NCBI RefSeq assembly: GCF_910592395.1
Contig: NC_088321.1
Location: forward strand, 11,038,001-11,102,000
DNA: 64,000 nt
Source of the DNA: Lineus longissimus
Lineage: Eukaryota > Nemertea > Pilidiophora > Heteronemertea > Lineidae
Reading direction: 5' to 3'
Part shown: positions 45,085-57,200 of the stretch, piece by piece
Layout: the number at the start of each line of letters is the position of its first letter
Position numbering within the stretch: the first letter of the stretch is position 1
The notes under the pieces: model-generated
What the model was told of the DNA's origin: nothing
Databases searched by the model: none
What the model saw: the letters and a program-made list of their open reading frames with translations, nothing else
Program-made: the position numbers and the translations under genes

Positions 45085-46115
45085 TTTCAAAGCGTGCTCC
45101 AGCATACTGCCGTGACGTTAGTCGCCAGAAGATCAAAAGTGGCGGGCAGAATGACGGTCCTCCTCTCGTTAATCAACTTCCACACAATTCGCTGTTGGCT
45201 TTATGCTATTATCAGGTTTGTCCCAGTCACGAGATAACGTATTCGGAAATAGCAATGGTACAAGGTCATTTTCGGTCAGGGGAGGGATTTTACCAACCAT
45301 GAAACAAGTCGATCAGGGACACAAACATAAGGACGAGTCGTGATTGAGACCTTTCCACGGAATGGTCATGTCAATAGATTTACAAATGGTACCACCAGAT
45401 GTACTGAAAGGCATGTCACAAGGTTCTTGGCAATCATTCTATTCCCAACGTTTTGCTCCTACTGGCTGAACAAATTATTGCCAATCCTACCAACTGCTCT
45501 TAATTGTTAGACATAATTTAGTATCACTGTTCTCCCAGGTTGCAGGACTAAATGAAGCAATATTCATTTGTCAATCTAGGTGAAAGGTGGTGAACCAGTA
45601 CATCTGGCCTTGGATAGTTTCGTGATCAAAGTCAATATCCCTTTAATGTGCAACTATTTGTAGTAACATTTTAATCATGTGATGTTATCCCCTAGTTTAT
45701 CATGATAAAAACAATATTATTTTGCCACCAAAATGTTGTGCCCCTCTAATCGCTATTGCATTTTGGTATGTGTCTGGTGCAAGGCGGTTTCCCTAGATTT
45801 GATTTGTTCTTTACAAACTACTTTCTTAAAAACAGTTTCACAACGGATGACATGAACAAGGAGCAAAACACAAATGGAACCCTCAGGAAGTGCCGATCAA
45901 AAGCTATCAAACGAATGGTCATACCAGCAGGTTTGAGCAGTTGCTGTACATGCTGTACCCGTCACTTTGCAAGGAATGCATCTAGCATACTTTAGCATCC
46001 TTACCTGCCAAAAGATCAAAGTACAAGACTGGATAAGGCTCTGCCTCTCATTTAATCAACATCCCTGGACATTTCCCCCTTTGCTTTTATGCTCTAATCG
46101 GGTTGTCCTTGTTCC
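45085..46115 (+). repeat. Two divergent copies of a ~145-bp segment
   Basis: The segments 45085-45235 and 45975-46115 share GCATACT, CAAAAGATCAAA or close variants, CTC..TTAATCAAC, and CTTTATGCT(A/C)T followed by GG(T/G)TTGTCC. They are about 890 bp apart. The intervening sequence has no recognisable gene. The 156-codon plus frame 45967-46437 overlaps the second copy; its composition is mixed and I do not call it. Confidence 0.45.
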
Positions 46116-46498
46116 ATTCATTATTCATGCTGTCTTTTTGGGGTCTTATCTGTACGAGGTCGTTGTTTCCCTTTACCAGAATCGTCTGAGGAGTTTGATG
46201 ACATATACATGTGTGGCACTATTAGAAAGAGCAGATAGAGATATTTTTAAAGGCTTACGCCGATCGTTAACTTTGGTCGGCTCTTTAATGATAACGACAC
46301 ACGCCACTGCCGTGCTGGCACCAGAAAACTTTATCTATCAGCAGAAGATGAATGTCGGCAGGATATCAGGCCGATTGAAATATCTGCGCAAAAAAACACG
46401 TCTTGTCGCTTACATCCCTTTACAAAACCATCATTGACATGGTGATAGTCCAATATAGTTGTACGAGACACTTGTTCTATCATCACGTTACAACAAAC

Positions 46499-46542
46499 GG
46501 GGGGCAGGGGTACGAACGCGGGCGGGGTGGGGGTGGGGTGGA
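46499..46542 (+). other. G-quadruplex candidate
   Basis: Six runs of three or more G within 44 nt, including GGGGGG, GGGG, GGGCGGGGTGGGGGTGGGGT. The last four runs are separated by single nucleotides, a pattern that folds readily into a parallel quadruplex. Confidence 0.8.
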
Positions 46543-46619
46543 TTGCCCTAGACCTGTTTCTTCTCAAGGTGTCACTATACTGGTACCTTGCATGTAACAA
46601 AATCCCCTAGGCCTAAGCC

Positions 46620-47680
46620 CTGATTTTAGCCTAGACTGTAACCACGCCGGTCGTCTACGTACCCATCGAACCTGGCGAAATAAACACTCACTACACTATT
46701 TGCGATTGGCAGGTTAAGTTTGAAATATCTGCAAACCTCAAAATCAATACTCCGAAAATGCAACACGTTGAACATGGTGCCACTTGATTCAAGACCGTCT
46801 TGTAACAAAACCAACTTTAACAAGAGACGGTAAAACGGCCATCACATTTTCACGCCTCTTCATTTTTGCGATTCGATTTCAACAATTTCGAGATTTTCTT
46901 TTCTGGCAAAATTATACCGTACTTTGGGCAGCACCATCCCGCAGGTTTTCGGCAAACCTTCCATAATGCTACAGCGATAAAATACACGCATTAATCTTTA
47001 TTCATCCATCAACATGGCAGCACCGCATCAGTGGCGCACGGGAAAACACACGTGTTTTCAAATCAAAAATATCTGCTGGCGATTTTCATTTCGAGAGTAA
47101 AGATAATTCGTGAAACCCGCGAAAAATAAAATGCTGGCGAAAATGCTTTACAGTGCGGCAAATATAACAAGGAAAGTGCCAGTGGCTAATGCAATAAAAC
47201 ACACACCACATGCAGTTTATTGGGTGAATATGGTATGTCCTTGGCGTGATTGGCGCCACTACTCAAATCTACCAGCGCCAAAAGTTTGGTACAACAACAT
47301 TTGTTATGCACAAGATCAAAGGGGGAGGATTTCTAAAAGAATTTACGACGGCTATATCAAACTCGTAGAAGTGAAAAAAAGTGCACACGGATTATATACA
47401 TGTAATGCATTTTTCCGCAAATTAGCTCGGGGTCATCTCTATGTTTTTTGAATCCTTTCTTTCCCGGGTTCTACGACAATGGTTTTTACAAATATATCTG
47501 CAATAGAAAATGATGTTAGGTACATCGGAATTATTATTCAGAAAAATAGTAATTAACCTTTAACATGTTTAAAACTGTAAAGGAATGTGCTGCTTTTTTC
47601 TTCACAATGTTTGTTCTTCTTCTGGTTCATCAGATTAGTCAACTATTTTTCTGAACGTGTTTGATGATTTTCCAATTTTG
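46620..47680. other. No gene recognised; GCGAAAAT-rich DNA
   Basis: A 113-codon plus frame (47110-47451) is open but lies partly in a stretch (CGCGAAAAATAAAATGCTGG, then CGAAAATGCTTTACAGT) that looks like common repeat sequence of marine invertebrates. I cannot support it as a gene. Confidence 0.35.
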
Positions 47681-47684
47681 TTTC

Positions 47685-48080
47685 AGCTCTTAGATAGTAG
47701 AAAAACGCGTTATTCGTTGTTTTCAGTACGCGCAAGTCCTGGCGGGAAAGACCTTTCTCGCCACGTGAGTGCACGCCGAGATCTGAGTTTACGTCACCAC
47801 GCTATTACAACGCAACGTCATTTCCATTATCGTCGCAGTAGTGAAGTAATCAAGCACCATCACCGTGATGTTTTAAAAGTCGATATCAGCACCAAGACGT
47901 TACAGGGTAGATCCATGGCTCCAGGATGTGCCTGATATCGTTCCACATGGAAAGGATCGACGCATGGAGAGCTTATACGGTTTCCTTTTTTTGAGTAATT
48001 TGTTGATGGACACTAGTAGAATATGAGGTGACTGGGCATCCGACAGCTGAGTAATATTCGGTTATAACCACTTTCTGGAA
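47685..48080 (+). repeat. Dispersed repeat family R, copy 2
   Basis: Shares the CCACGTGAGTGCACGCCGAG core (from about 47761) and the AGGTGACTGGGCATCCGACA end (from about 48026) with 40797-41400. It lacks the 204-bp MITE, so it approximates the empty site. Confidence 0.7.
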
Positions 48081-48109
48081 TTAGTTTACAGTTAATTTGT
48101 ACAATTTTG

Positions 48110-51100
48110 GACACTTTTTGTGCGTCAGTCTCCTTTAGCTATCGAACGCTAAGGACCGTCAGTTTTACCTAAATGACCCAATATAAGATGGTTAATTGGG
48201 GTCAGGGATGAGAGTAACTTGTCAGGGTCATGTTGTCTTCCCACCATTAGTTTTACCCCTGGCCTTCCTCAGCCAATACATAGCAAACGCCGATTGAAAA
48301 CGGGTTTTCCAGGTCGAAACACAACAGCGGGAACATCTTATACAGGGAACATAATCCATGGGAGTAGGCCTACAGGACCCCGGCAACACCGAACCCAGTG
48401 AACATTACACCCGCTTTATATCGTGGGAATATCTAGATCAACCTGGGGAACATATAACCCGGACAACAAGGATCCGTGCCGACTCAGTTCGTAGGTTCAC
48501 TGGCAGCTCATGATCACGGTAAGCTATAGAGTGCAACCATGTACACTGTGTACTGTACATTGCGAAACAAGTGCATACATACACAGTACATATCCATCTC
48601 ATCAGAGAAAACCTTTGGAAACCGGCATCATCAGATTACAAAGGCGAGATGAAAGAGGCTAATGTTGAATAGAAGTCCTTGCTTCGTCGGCTGATACAAA
48701 TTGCACGGCCTGCGTATTTTATGTATATCATGTTTTGCCACGAGAATGTCCAGCGTATGCATTCTGTACATTATGAATGATGTGAACTGAGAGCATGCAG
48801 TCCCTTTATTGCACACTGTGTTTTTATTTTTACTCCGATCCGCCGCTTCTTTTTATGCAACTTCAAGGGGAAAGCTAGAATGTAACGGAATACAATGCAT
48901 AAGATGGGTAAATACTAAACGTGGCGAACGACAAAATGAATTATCAACTTTTTTACGAAACGAGATGTTTCAGGGTGTTCTTGCAAAGCGCATCCACCAT
49001 TCGCCATTAATCTCATTGTCAGATTTTTAAAATCCGTCTCCATTCATTGTTCTATACTGTGTGCCGAAATGTCTGCATAGCGACGAAGGGACGCGATCCA
49101 TGGTTTCAGTTTTGAATAAGGCATTAGATTTCAGTCTCAGATAAAGCCAAAATTGATGAGGATTCAAACGAAGTTTACGCAGAAGACAGGGCATAAATTG
49201 CAACCAACGGCGCGATAAACCGAAGAAGAAAAAAAAAATCGATAAATCACAAGGCGCAAAATCTGTTATGCACATTCAATATTCTGGGATGAAATTAAAT
49301 TTCGATTGCAAGTTTATAATCACTTCAACAACCTTTATTAATCAAAGTTGAATTCAATTGATAATAGTATGTCTCAAATGATATTCTACCATGCATTTAA
49401 GCAATCTGTTAGAACAATATAAAATTTATGATTCCATTTACATGGCAGTGATGTATTCAGGTTATTAAGGAACGCCGCGTGTTAACTGTAAGTATAATGC
49501 TAAACTGATTTCAGGAAATACGCCACACAACTCAAATAATTAACCAAGTTCTGTAATCTCATGAGCATGGTAAAACATATTCTCGTTCCCAGACACTGGC
49601 GTGTCAGTCATCGCTCGAAGCAGCAACTTGACTAGCAGTTTTCGTGAATAGAATTCGGGGGCCAGTTCAAAATCTGCACTCGCAAAGATTCTGAGGCATG
49701 GTGTGACGGAGGTGCGCCAGGATATTAAAAGTGGTTATTACAAAGGTCACTTTTAAGCACATTTTGGTGCACAAACATGTTGTTTATGACTTGTAAGATA
49801 TTTGATATTCCGTGTAAGGTGTAACAGTTTCATGCAGATTCATTAATTTTCCATTGAAACAGCCGTGCGTTTTATTGCGCTTTTTGAAGGAACTTTTTAT
49901 GACATATCGATACGCAATTGAAATCTATTTCAACAGTACGCGCGCAAGTGTACATAGGCTGTTTTGGGGTAACATATCGCAGCCCTGTGGACCAACCAAC
50001 TAAACATTAAACCTCTTCGCACATCGGCATCGGCGTAGTGCAATGGTCCCCAGAAGCACTGCAATATCGCAGACTGCGACTGAGCTTTTTTATTGTCGAG
50101 GTTGGTTGGTATATTTTGCATAATCAATTAATGTAAACCTGCGACAGTACCAATGATTGTGATCACATGGGCGTTACAAAGCATTACATCAAATAGATCC
50201 TCCAAAGAGCGTAATAATATGGTTATTTAGATGGAAATCGTCTGTGGTATCAAAGAACCACCTTGATTAATGGAACCGACATATCGGTCGGGTTTTATGC
50301 GCTATAAATGGCTGTTTTAATTCCTTGCACCCCTGTCACACGGTACCACTTACTGCAGTGGAGATCCTACAAACGGTGTTAACGCTGATAAGCGCTTCCC
50401 GAACCCCGCCTGATCAAGCTCTTCAAAATCCTCACTGGAATGAGCGATGTATCATCATGAACATCACGCCTCGCACCAGCAAGACAACTGCAGAATCACT
50501 TCCCATCAATAATTCTCCTCTTCTAACCATTAGAAGCACCAAGGACTGTGTACCACAATCATACTACCCAGGAATCATTAAAGTGAGACACGCTCCGGAC
50601 GCATGCACATTTGTGGACCAGCAGTTCAAGCACCTTCTGCTGGCCACGAAACATGTACAAAGCACCGAGTTGTAGATGGAGGGAAACCATCGATGGTACC
50701 CCCCCCCGCACCTTTTCATTGACTTGTTGGATATTGCATAAATTTTTAATGACGTGGATGAACACGTTCCCTCTGTGCGTGCACACATTTACCAAATTGC
50801 CACAACCTTCTGTAAAGAAGGAGACAGTGGAGTTTAAAACAAGGAGAAGAAGATTTCACAAATATAACGTAGCCTAATATCTTTATTCCCAAAAGAATAT
50901 CCTGGTCAGAATACAAATATCAAAATAAAAGATAATAATCTAGTGCAATGTTTATGCGTTATATTATTTATGGCTGTACATCGGTAGCGCATGTGTCATG
51001 TGTGTAGGGCTCAAAGCAAAAAGGACAAAGGTAAACTGTCCGTGCATGGTTCTTGTGATAGATGGAGACTGTGTCTGCCTGTTTCTTTTTCAGCAACTCT

Positions 51101-51200
51101 TTTATTTTCAAAACTGCACTTAAATCCGTGTGATCTAAGTCCTTGTTAGAGGTCGCTATTGCAGGCATGCCTAAAGCGCAGTTAATCAGATCCAAAACAT
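48110..51200. other. No gene recognised over ~3 kb; poly-C run at 50700
   Basis: The best open frame is 50325-50675 (116 codons, plus), with protein-like stretches such as SYYPGIIKVRHAPDACTF and DQQFKHLLLATKH. It has no domain I recognise and could be a decayed transposon gene. An imperfect inverted repeat of GTACACTGTGTAC-type lies at 48540-48600. A nine-C run is at 50700. Confidence 0.35.
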
Positions 51201-51204
51201 AACT

Positions 51205-51610
51205 TCATCGTGGGATTCACAATTGATTAAGACGGGAGAGACTAAACCTGGGGCGAGTCGTAAATTTCGGATCACAAGATAGCGTATAAACCCGGATGAG
51301 CCAATCAGCAACATTTTACACCCGATCGAGTTTGAGATTACGCCACAAATATTTCTTGACACAAAAATGAACACTTCACGTCTCTCCCTTGGTAATCTTC
51401 AACCCCTGAGCGTCGTTAAATGAAACAAAAAAACTAAAACATAACTGCTTCTCGTTGGTCGCAATTGATTTAGACAGGAACTAGTCAACCTGGGGCAAGC
51501 CGTGAATTATGGATCACAATTTGGAAGATAGCGTTAAAACCAGGCAATATTTGCCAATATGCAATATTTTACAGTCGATATTGGGAGCATGTCACAAATA
51601 TTGTGAGGTC
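51205..51610 (+). repeat. Divergent tandem duplication, ~243-bp unit
   Basis: Units at about 51205 and 51448 share CAATTGATT(A/T)AGAC, (A/C)ACCTGGGGC(G/A)AG, GATCACAA, GATAGCGT, CAATATTTTACA or CAACATTTTACA, and GTCACAAATATT or GCCACAAATATT. Confidence 0.75.
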
Positions 51611-51877
51611 TCAAAATATACCCTGTTAATTTTTCCTGACCCCCCCCCATTGCCGATGAAATGCAGCCTCTGTAAAATGAAATGAGTTCTTCTGAACTTA
51701 AAGAACTTACTGCCGCTGCCACTATCTCTGCAGTTTCAAATGAACACACGTGCAATTTTCAAACAAAACATAGAAATCACGCTATGAGAAAAGAAAATGT
51801 TTTCTCTGCGGGGTTCTTTGCCCTCTTATGCAGAGCCTGGTCCCAGTAACTGCGTTCTAATATTATTATGTAAATAG

Positions 51878-52283
51878 CGAAGTTTTGCAAAATTCACGAA
51901 TTCACGAATTCCTAATTCCTATTTTTGAATTATCATTATGATATCCGAGAAAGTGACGATAACATATTTGGGTCTTTTTGTTCCTCTTAGAAGTGTAACT
52001 AAAGAAATAATTAGTCTGTAAGTCCATTGAACTTGTTTGTCGTAACAAATTTTGAATTATGGGCGACGAATTGAATTGGACGAATCCTCACGAATTTGTA
52101 TCTACTTGTGACAAGTCGACGCGTCCGTGTTTTACCAAGCGCAGAACAGAACGTAAGCATACATGTCAGTTAATTTCAAATACATAAAACTGGATACAAC
52201 CGACAGAAGAGGGTAACAAATGGCGAATTACTTCGGAACTAAAAGTTCGTGATTCGTAGGTCGTGAGATTTGTGAAACCTAAC
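51878..52283. mobile_element. TTTCGCAAA-family MITE (degenerate copy)
   Basis: The left end AAGTTTTGCAAAATTCACGA is mirrored by TCGTGAGATTTGTGAAACCT at the right. The internal sequence is rich in ACGAATT motifs. Ends and length (about 405 bp) resemble 60173-60557, supporting one family. Confidence 0.55.
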
Positions 52284-52289
52284 TAAATG

Positions 52290-54420
52290 TCATATATCCT
52301 GCTTGTCAAAAACATTTGAACATTTCATCCCTGCGAATAAAAACGTGCACCTGGTTTTAGAAGAACATTTGAAATGAGTGATTTCCATATAATCGATTAT
52401 TCATAGCATTCCCATGTCACAATTAACTCTAAACTCGGCTAAAATCTGGGCTGAATTTGAAGCAAAAAGCTAAAACATCAGCAACATATACTCCAATTGC
52501 GTGGGCTGTGGATAACAACCAAAGCGCAAAACGAAAACATAGCAGAGAGCGTATGTTTTCGACTTAAACAAATCTTCCTATAGCTAACTGCTGCTGGCTG
52601 TAATGTGAACTCAGGTGCGAACAACTGCAGTTGTTTTACATTCAGGTTTTCGAAATATAAGATATGCTGTAATTGTGTCGTTTCGCCGGAAACTTATAAA
52701 CCCTTTAGTCATAGTTCCCACAACAGCAATACGCTATCCCCTCAGATATTTACACTTTATGTCATTAACGTTTACCTCAAGTCTATATTTATTAGTATTG
52801 TAAAGTATGCTATGTTGCTTTAAGATTGAGTTTAACATGCTTAAAGGTTTGGTGATGGTCGAGTTTTTGTAATGGTCGGCCATTTTCGAAAAATGCAAAA
52901 ATATGTAGAGAAGTATATATTTTGATCTGCGAACAAGGAGGAAGGAGAACGAGGAAACACTTTGACGACGGATACCGCGTTACCATTAGCCAGAACTGCA
53001 ATGAACACTGTGTCTTGTAGGTCTGGCCTGCCTAGAATCAATAATACGAAACAATCAACAAGAATTGATGACGTTATCATTGTTAATCAGAGAAAGAAAT
53101 CACCTCATTCTCGTTCTCGGATCAAACTCTGAACCTCTCTAGCGCACTCAACTCTTCTAATAGTGCCTACACAAGGAAGAACATGGCTGATCAAGCCCTT
53201 CCAGTCAAGCAGAATGTTCACAGGAACAATACGAAAGCAACCAATTCAACCTTCCACTAGCTGTTAATGTTTAATGTATGCTCCCTGATGTGCAGCGGAG
53301 GGTTTTGCGTTGTGAAGAGTATACGTGTGTTGTGTCGTATTTGTGTCGTCATGTAGTTTTATCAGCGAATTATCAGTGGCAGCAGCAGCAAAGAACGATT
53401 TGACGGTGTGGCGTAGTGTGTATGCAAGGCGTAACAAGCGTTTGAAGCGGGCAATGAGGTGAAAACTGACATATTACTGTATTATGACACCAACGCACAT
53501 TAGACATCAATCTAACAAGATGTGGATGCATAACAGGACGCACATATTTTCCATGTATACGTCTACTTGCTCAGTCTACTGTGCTAGTAGAGTGGATATC
53601 GGTTGCTGTCTAAATACTTGCCATTTACCAGCCTTCATAATATATTTTTTACCCTCGGGTTAGAAGTGAAGCAGTAAATAGTTTTTTAGCTTTAATGTTG
53701 CAAGACAGCATTCGCCTCCTTCTAGATCAGCTAGCTCTGAATAAGGTTGTGACGAAGGAAAAGGCCGAGTATGGGGTCAGCCTATAATTCCTCCGACATC
53801 AGGGCGGGCATGCAGCCAAAAACAAAAGGGACTACCCCAACAACTTGGCCTGGTTTAGACAGTTTTCCGTCATTTATGGGCACTCATCTTGAAAGCCACG
53901 AACTTGTTGAAAAAGAAACGAAGATCCGAGGGGAACACCTGAGCTTCATTCGTAATTACGACCAGCTTTGAGAATATAGGATTTCCAACAGGCAGCAGGA
54001 GCTTAGGAATTTCATTTTACGCTTGGCTTAAAATAGCACTGAATATACAAGAATAGTTCAGTGCTAATAGTCGGGACTCCAGCAGCCATGGCAGTTTTAA
54101 ATGTTTTGTTTTGCGAAAGTAGCCATTTAAGTCAGGGCCAAATAACTTATCAGCCCTCCTGTAAAATGTGGCTTTTGAGACTCTTTATCTGTCACTTCGC
54201 TGAAAAATCGGTACGGGTTGCATATTTGTGTTGATCGAAAACATTCTAAGAGTCGGCAATATAGCTGGAGATGTATCAGTGAACATCCGAAGACATAGCT
54301 GGGGATGTCATTCCCAAAGATAGATGCCACCTTGACTGGTGCTGATGGTGGCGAAGGTACATGTATTTACGTCTGTACGCAAGGCGGAGGAAGATATTTC
54401 GCCGACGGAACACCTTTGCT
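52290..54420. other. No gene recognised
   Basis: Short frames only. The 66-codon plus frame at 53771-53971 is unsupported. Confidence 0.35.
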
Positions 54421-54424
54421 AAAT

Positions 54425-54503
54425 TCATGATCATGATGCTGCTCTGAGCAGCATGTCTATTCAGAACAATTCCGAAGGACTGCACTTTAAGTGCAGTCCT
54501 TCG
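54425..54503. repeat. Cluster of three perfect palindromes
   Basis: Within 80 bp: TCATGATCATGA at about 54426; TGCTGCTCTGAGCAGCA at 54437-54453; and a 31-nt palindrome at 54473-54503 (CGAAGGACTGCACTT, one T, AAGTGCAGTCCTTCG). The last would extrude as a 15-bp hairpin with almost no loop. Confidence 0.85.
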
Positions 54504-54509
54504 TGATAA

Positions 54510-55320
54510 ACGAGTTAAACTGCTCATTTTAGGATTCAACTGTTCACTTCATTGCGTTTACCGTTCGTCGGCATGGCTTCCCAGTGACTGACTGACCTTA
54601 TCAAATTGATGTCAAACTCAGCCTCTGCAAATTCAACAGTCTAAGCAGTCTTATACTACCGAGAAAAGCCTATCGTAGTGCTACGAAAACAGCCTCATCA
54701 TTTCTATGCTGTGTAGTACACTACAATAACACTTACCACGGGAAGAAATAAATCAAAATTTAAACTCCTGGGCCGCTTGTGAAATAAGAAATCCTCTAGC
54801 TAACCCAATACACCATCTCAAGGCAAGTGCCAGGTAGAGTCAACACCGCCCCTGGCCGATTTACTGTCAATGCTAACTATGGACATCAATAAGCTGATAC
54901 ACAGAAGGAACTAAGTCCTGCAGAACTGTGCTTGTCTGCAGATGATAAGAACCCATACCAAGCCTGTAATGAAGTTTTGCAAAGCCTTGCCTCTGCAAAA
55001 GACGCGTGAAGGCCACAACCCATGGGGGTTATATACCCCCCCCCCATATTTACCCCTCCCCGAGGCGCCAGTCCGCCATAGTTGTCTATACTGCTACCAT
55101 CATAGGGTATATTTATACCTCACGGCAGCCTCGACTATGACACATGGAAAGATAAGAAACGAGTGCTTCCGACCAAGTCGACATTAGCCTGGGTGAATGC
55201 AGAAATACCATAAAGGTCATGAAGCCTGCTGTAATACTGACGAGTTGACTCTCGGCGGAATGCGAAATCCGTAGCATTAAGATGCGTGGATGTATCTGAA
55301 CAAACAGAACAATCTCAACT
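54510..55320. other. No gene recognised; C run at 55037
   Basis: There is a run of nine or more C after GTTATATA at about 55037. Phrases TTGCAAAGCCTTGCCTCTGC and CTGCAGAACTG recur loosely. No coding sequence supported. Confidence 0.35.
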
Positions 55321-55324
55321 TCCA

Positions 55325-55990
55325 TGACATTAACCAGTTACAAAAAGCGATCCCCTACCAGGCATTTTTTTAACTCACGTTAATGGTGTTTGTCATTGCT
55401 CGGAGTGGTGAAGTGCAGACACATTATCGCCAGGATGAACCCCATGTTGTGATAGAGACAGAAGGAAGCGCCACAGAGGCTTGTCTGTCTACATACGACG
55501 CCGTATAACCTCCCTCCCCCCAGATAGGGAAGTTCGCCTGAGCTTTCTATTGCAGCTAGTCACACTCAGGGTAAGTTTACTTCCCTGCAATAGTAGGTAA
55601 TATCGTAGCGGTCTTTAAAAATCAGTTATTAACAAAAAGCGAACGTTTTGTTTTGCCAACATTAGTGGTATTGTGTGTCCTCCGAGTCATAGACGACGCA
55701 AATGCTTCAACACAAAAAGGTCGTTTTCTGTTATTGAATGAATTTAAGACCTCTGCGTCACGATCTCGACATTCAGCTCTGTGTGCTCCTAGCTTCAGCA
55801 GAATTCAAATCAAATCCTCAAGCACATGGACAAGAACACTGTGTACGTGGATGTGAGCAAAACGGTGTCAAATCCAGTATAATCTTTAAACAATTAGAGA
55901 TCCCCCACCAGGCACATTTGAGATTGTGTTAATGGAGTTATACCCCCAAGCAGTCGAGTACAGATCCATTACCATTCAGGAGAACCCCCG
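55325..55990 (+). repeat. Divergent duplication of a ~110-bp segment
   Basis: Blocks at about 55340-55445 and 55895-55995 share GATCCCC(T/C)ACCAGGCA, GTTAATGG(T/A)GTT and a CATTA(T/C)C.(C/T)CAGGA phrase. They are about 555 bp apart. Confidence 0.55.
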
Positions 55991-56076
55991 GTCATGCTGG
56001 TTATGCCATTTGAAAGACGACAGGAACTATATGTTGTAGAGCATTGCCCTACCCATCCGTCTGCAGATGACACTGG

Positions 56077-56513
56077 ATGACGTGGGAAGGGCGGCTGTTT
56101 CACTCTGCCGCACAACGGCAAATAACCAGAAAAAACGTCTTAAGAAGCATTATCGGTAATTGTAAACATACAGGGGGGCTAAAGACAATGTACTCAAATG
56201 TTGTACGCAGTAGGGTCAAGTATTGCTCAGTGGCGTGGAGTGGTCTTTCCAAACGGACCTTTCCGTTTTAGAAAATGTTCAGAGCCGTGCCACGAGATAT
56301 ATGCTTGGACGTGATTTATCTTATGTCGGACGATTGTCCAGTCTTGATCTCTTACCTTTGGTCTACCGCCGTGAAATTTTAGACCTGCTTTTTTTGCGTA
56401 ATTGTCTTACTCGGAAATTCACGGTACCAGTTAATGAGTACACTCAGTTTACAACTCGTAGAGGCGATAGCTTAATTTTAAGACATCACCTTACACAGCA
56501 TAATCGTGAGTAG
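56077..56513 (+). pseudogene. LINE reverse transcriptase, C-terminal fragment with frameshift
   Basis: The first frame (to 56271) carries LKTMYSNVVRSRVKYCSVAW, the pattern that follows the catalytic palm in jockey/CR1-type non-LTR reverse transcriptases (a LY..LVRS.LEY.S.VW signature). The second frame (56223-56513) continues with LENVQSRATRYMLG and LDLLPLVYRREILDL, matching the family's next block (LE..Q.RATR, then GLLPL..RR). One frameshift near 56255-56262 separates the two. No palm motif or endonuclease remains, so this is a 5'-truncated, dead copy. Downstream, 56514-56640 shows decayed sequence without a clear tail. Confidence 0.8.
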
Positions 56514-56999
56514 TCAAAATATTAATGTCACTTACCTTATTTTAGAGTATTGCAAGGACAACAGATTTTATGAAAAGAGAAAGAAACGAAATTGTACAAC
56601 AATTTTTTAAAGTAATTTATACATAAATGAGTATTCTTTGGTATAATAAATACAAATGCTTAAACATTTTTTGGGTATATGAGGCCACCATCTGAAAATG
56701 AAAGCAGCTGTCAATTAGGGTAGTATCTTTATGTTATAAATATATGCAGGGTAATGTGTAATATATAAGACAGGATTCCCAACCTTAACGAACAACCAAG
56801 TATAACGAACGAAGAACGAAAAGCAGTGAGGCTCTAATCTACTTAATCTTTAAGTTTTTCCAGCGGTGGGCGTAGGAGATAGAGGGGTTAGAATTTTTGT
56901 TAATGGCTTCAACACTGGACCACGAATGGGAGCTCGGTATAGGAACGTAAGCATCAATGCACACGCAAATCTTGAACGGTTGGATCTAAACACGTACAT

Positions 57000-57200
57000 T
57001 AACGTATGAAATAGTCGAGGGTCTGTCGGATGAGACTAAAAGCCGTGGTCCCTTGTACCTGAGTGTCTATTCCAGGGCAAGTAAAAGATCCCACATAGGT
57101 GGACAGTAGCCTATAGTGGACTCCATACCTCCGGCAAAAATCCAATAGGGTTACAACGCCGGTAATGATGATAATGATAATGATGATAAACCCTATAAAT
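57000..57200 (+). mobile_element. LINE 3' untranslated region with GATAAT-type tail
   Basis: The sequence GATGAGACTAAAAGCCGTGG, TCCCTTGTACCTGAGTGTC, CAGGGCAAGTAAAAGATCCC leads into CAATAGGGTTACAACGCCGG and then a TGATGATAATGATAATGATG tail. Such untranslated regions with a simple-repeat tail are typical of jockey/L2/CR1-type LINEs. Confidence 0.55.

Noticed and set aside
50325-50675. 116-codon plus-strand frame as a gene
   Set aside because: Some stretches look protein-like, but there is no recognised domain, no splice support and no ATG-proximal context; left as an unassigned open frame.
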